Positions 5,501-6,110 of a stretch of 6,110 nucleotides of DNA are shown here, piece after piece. How positions within the stretch are numbered: the first letter of the stretch is position 1; every line of letters starts with the position of its first letter. The position numbers and the translations under genes are program-made. Source of the DNA: Comamonadaceae bacterium (GTDB lineage: Bacteria > Pseudomonadota > Gammaproteobacteria > Burkholderiales > Burkholderiaceae_C); assembly GCA_947463845.1 (NCBI GenBank), contig CANHUM010000107.1, positions 1 through 6,110 of the forward strand, in the 5' to 3' direction. The notes under the pieces were generated by a model that was given only the letters and a program-made list of their open reading frames with translations, searched no databases and was not told the origin of the DNA.

Positions 5501-6110
<610 letters not shown>

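Overview
The window is a GC-rich, gene-dense piece of what looks like an ordinary bacterial chromosome. The protein families and their wording (HemB ending, CorA next to hemB, YgfF-like SDR, LysR of the CrgA/DmlR kind) suggest a betaproteobacterium, most likely Burkholderiales/Comamonadaceae. That placement is an inference from remembered protein style, not from a search. Eight protein genes fill almost all of it. There is no tRNA, rRNA, CRISPR array, transposase, phage gene or recognisable defence system.

Layout from left to right. Bases 1-126 are the only sizeable non-coding stretch. They hold a hairpin-forming sequence that resembles a dispersed intergenic repeat, then a perfect 8-bp dyad with LysR-box geometry just before a LysR-family regulator (127-1074, +). 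The regulator runs head-on into a minus-strand block read as SDR oxidoreductase (2961-2215), MaoC-like hydratase (2215-1754) and MarC-family membrane protein (1711-1076). The SDR and MaoC genes overlap at a TGATG junction. MaoC and MarC are separated by 42 bases carrying three 12-bp-spaced copies of TTCAGGC. A 77-bp divergent control region (2962-3038) with a 12-bp palindrome separates the SDR from a plus-strand pair: a 2-hydroxychromene-2-carboxylate isomerase/DsbA-like protein (3039-3641) and a dienelactone hydrolase family protein (3669-4358). These converge on a minus-strand pair, corA-like (5492-4368) behind hemB (5' part beyond the window, 6110-5501).

Function. HemB (haem synthesis) and CorA (divalent cation transport) are housekeeping. 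The four soluble enzymes around the divergent region (SDR, hot-dog hydratase, glutathione-type isomerase, dienelactone hydrolase) are all types that recur in aromatic or acyl-chain catabolism. They could be co-regulated, but their substrates cannot be read from the sequence.

I found no convincing previously undescribed system. The points worth a second look are small: the LysR-box dyad nearly touching its own start codon, the dispersed-repeat hairpin, the periodic TTCAGGC triplet, the palindrome in the divergent promoter, and two convergent gene pairs with almost no space between stop codons.
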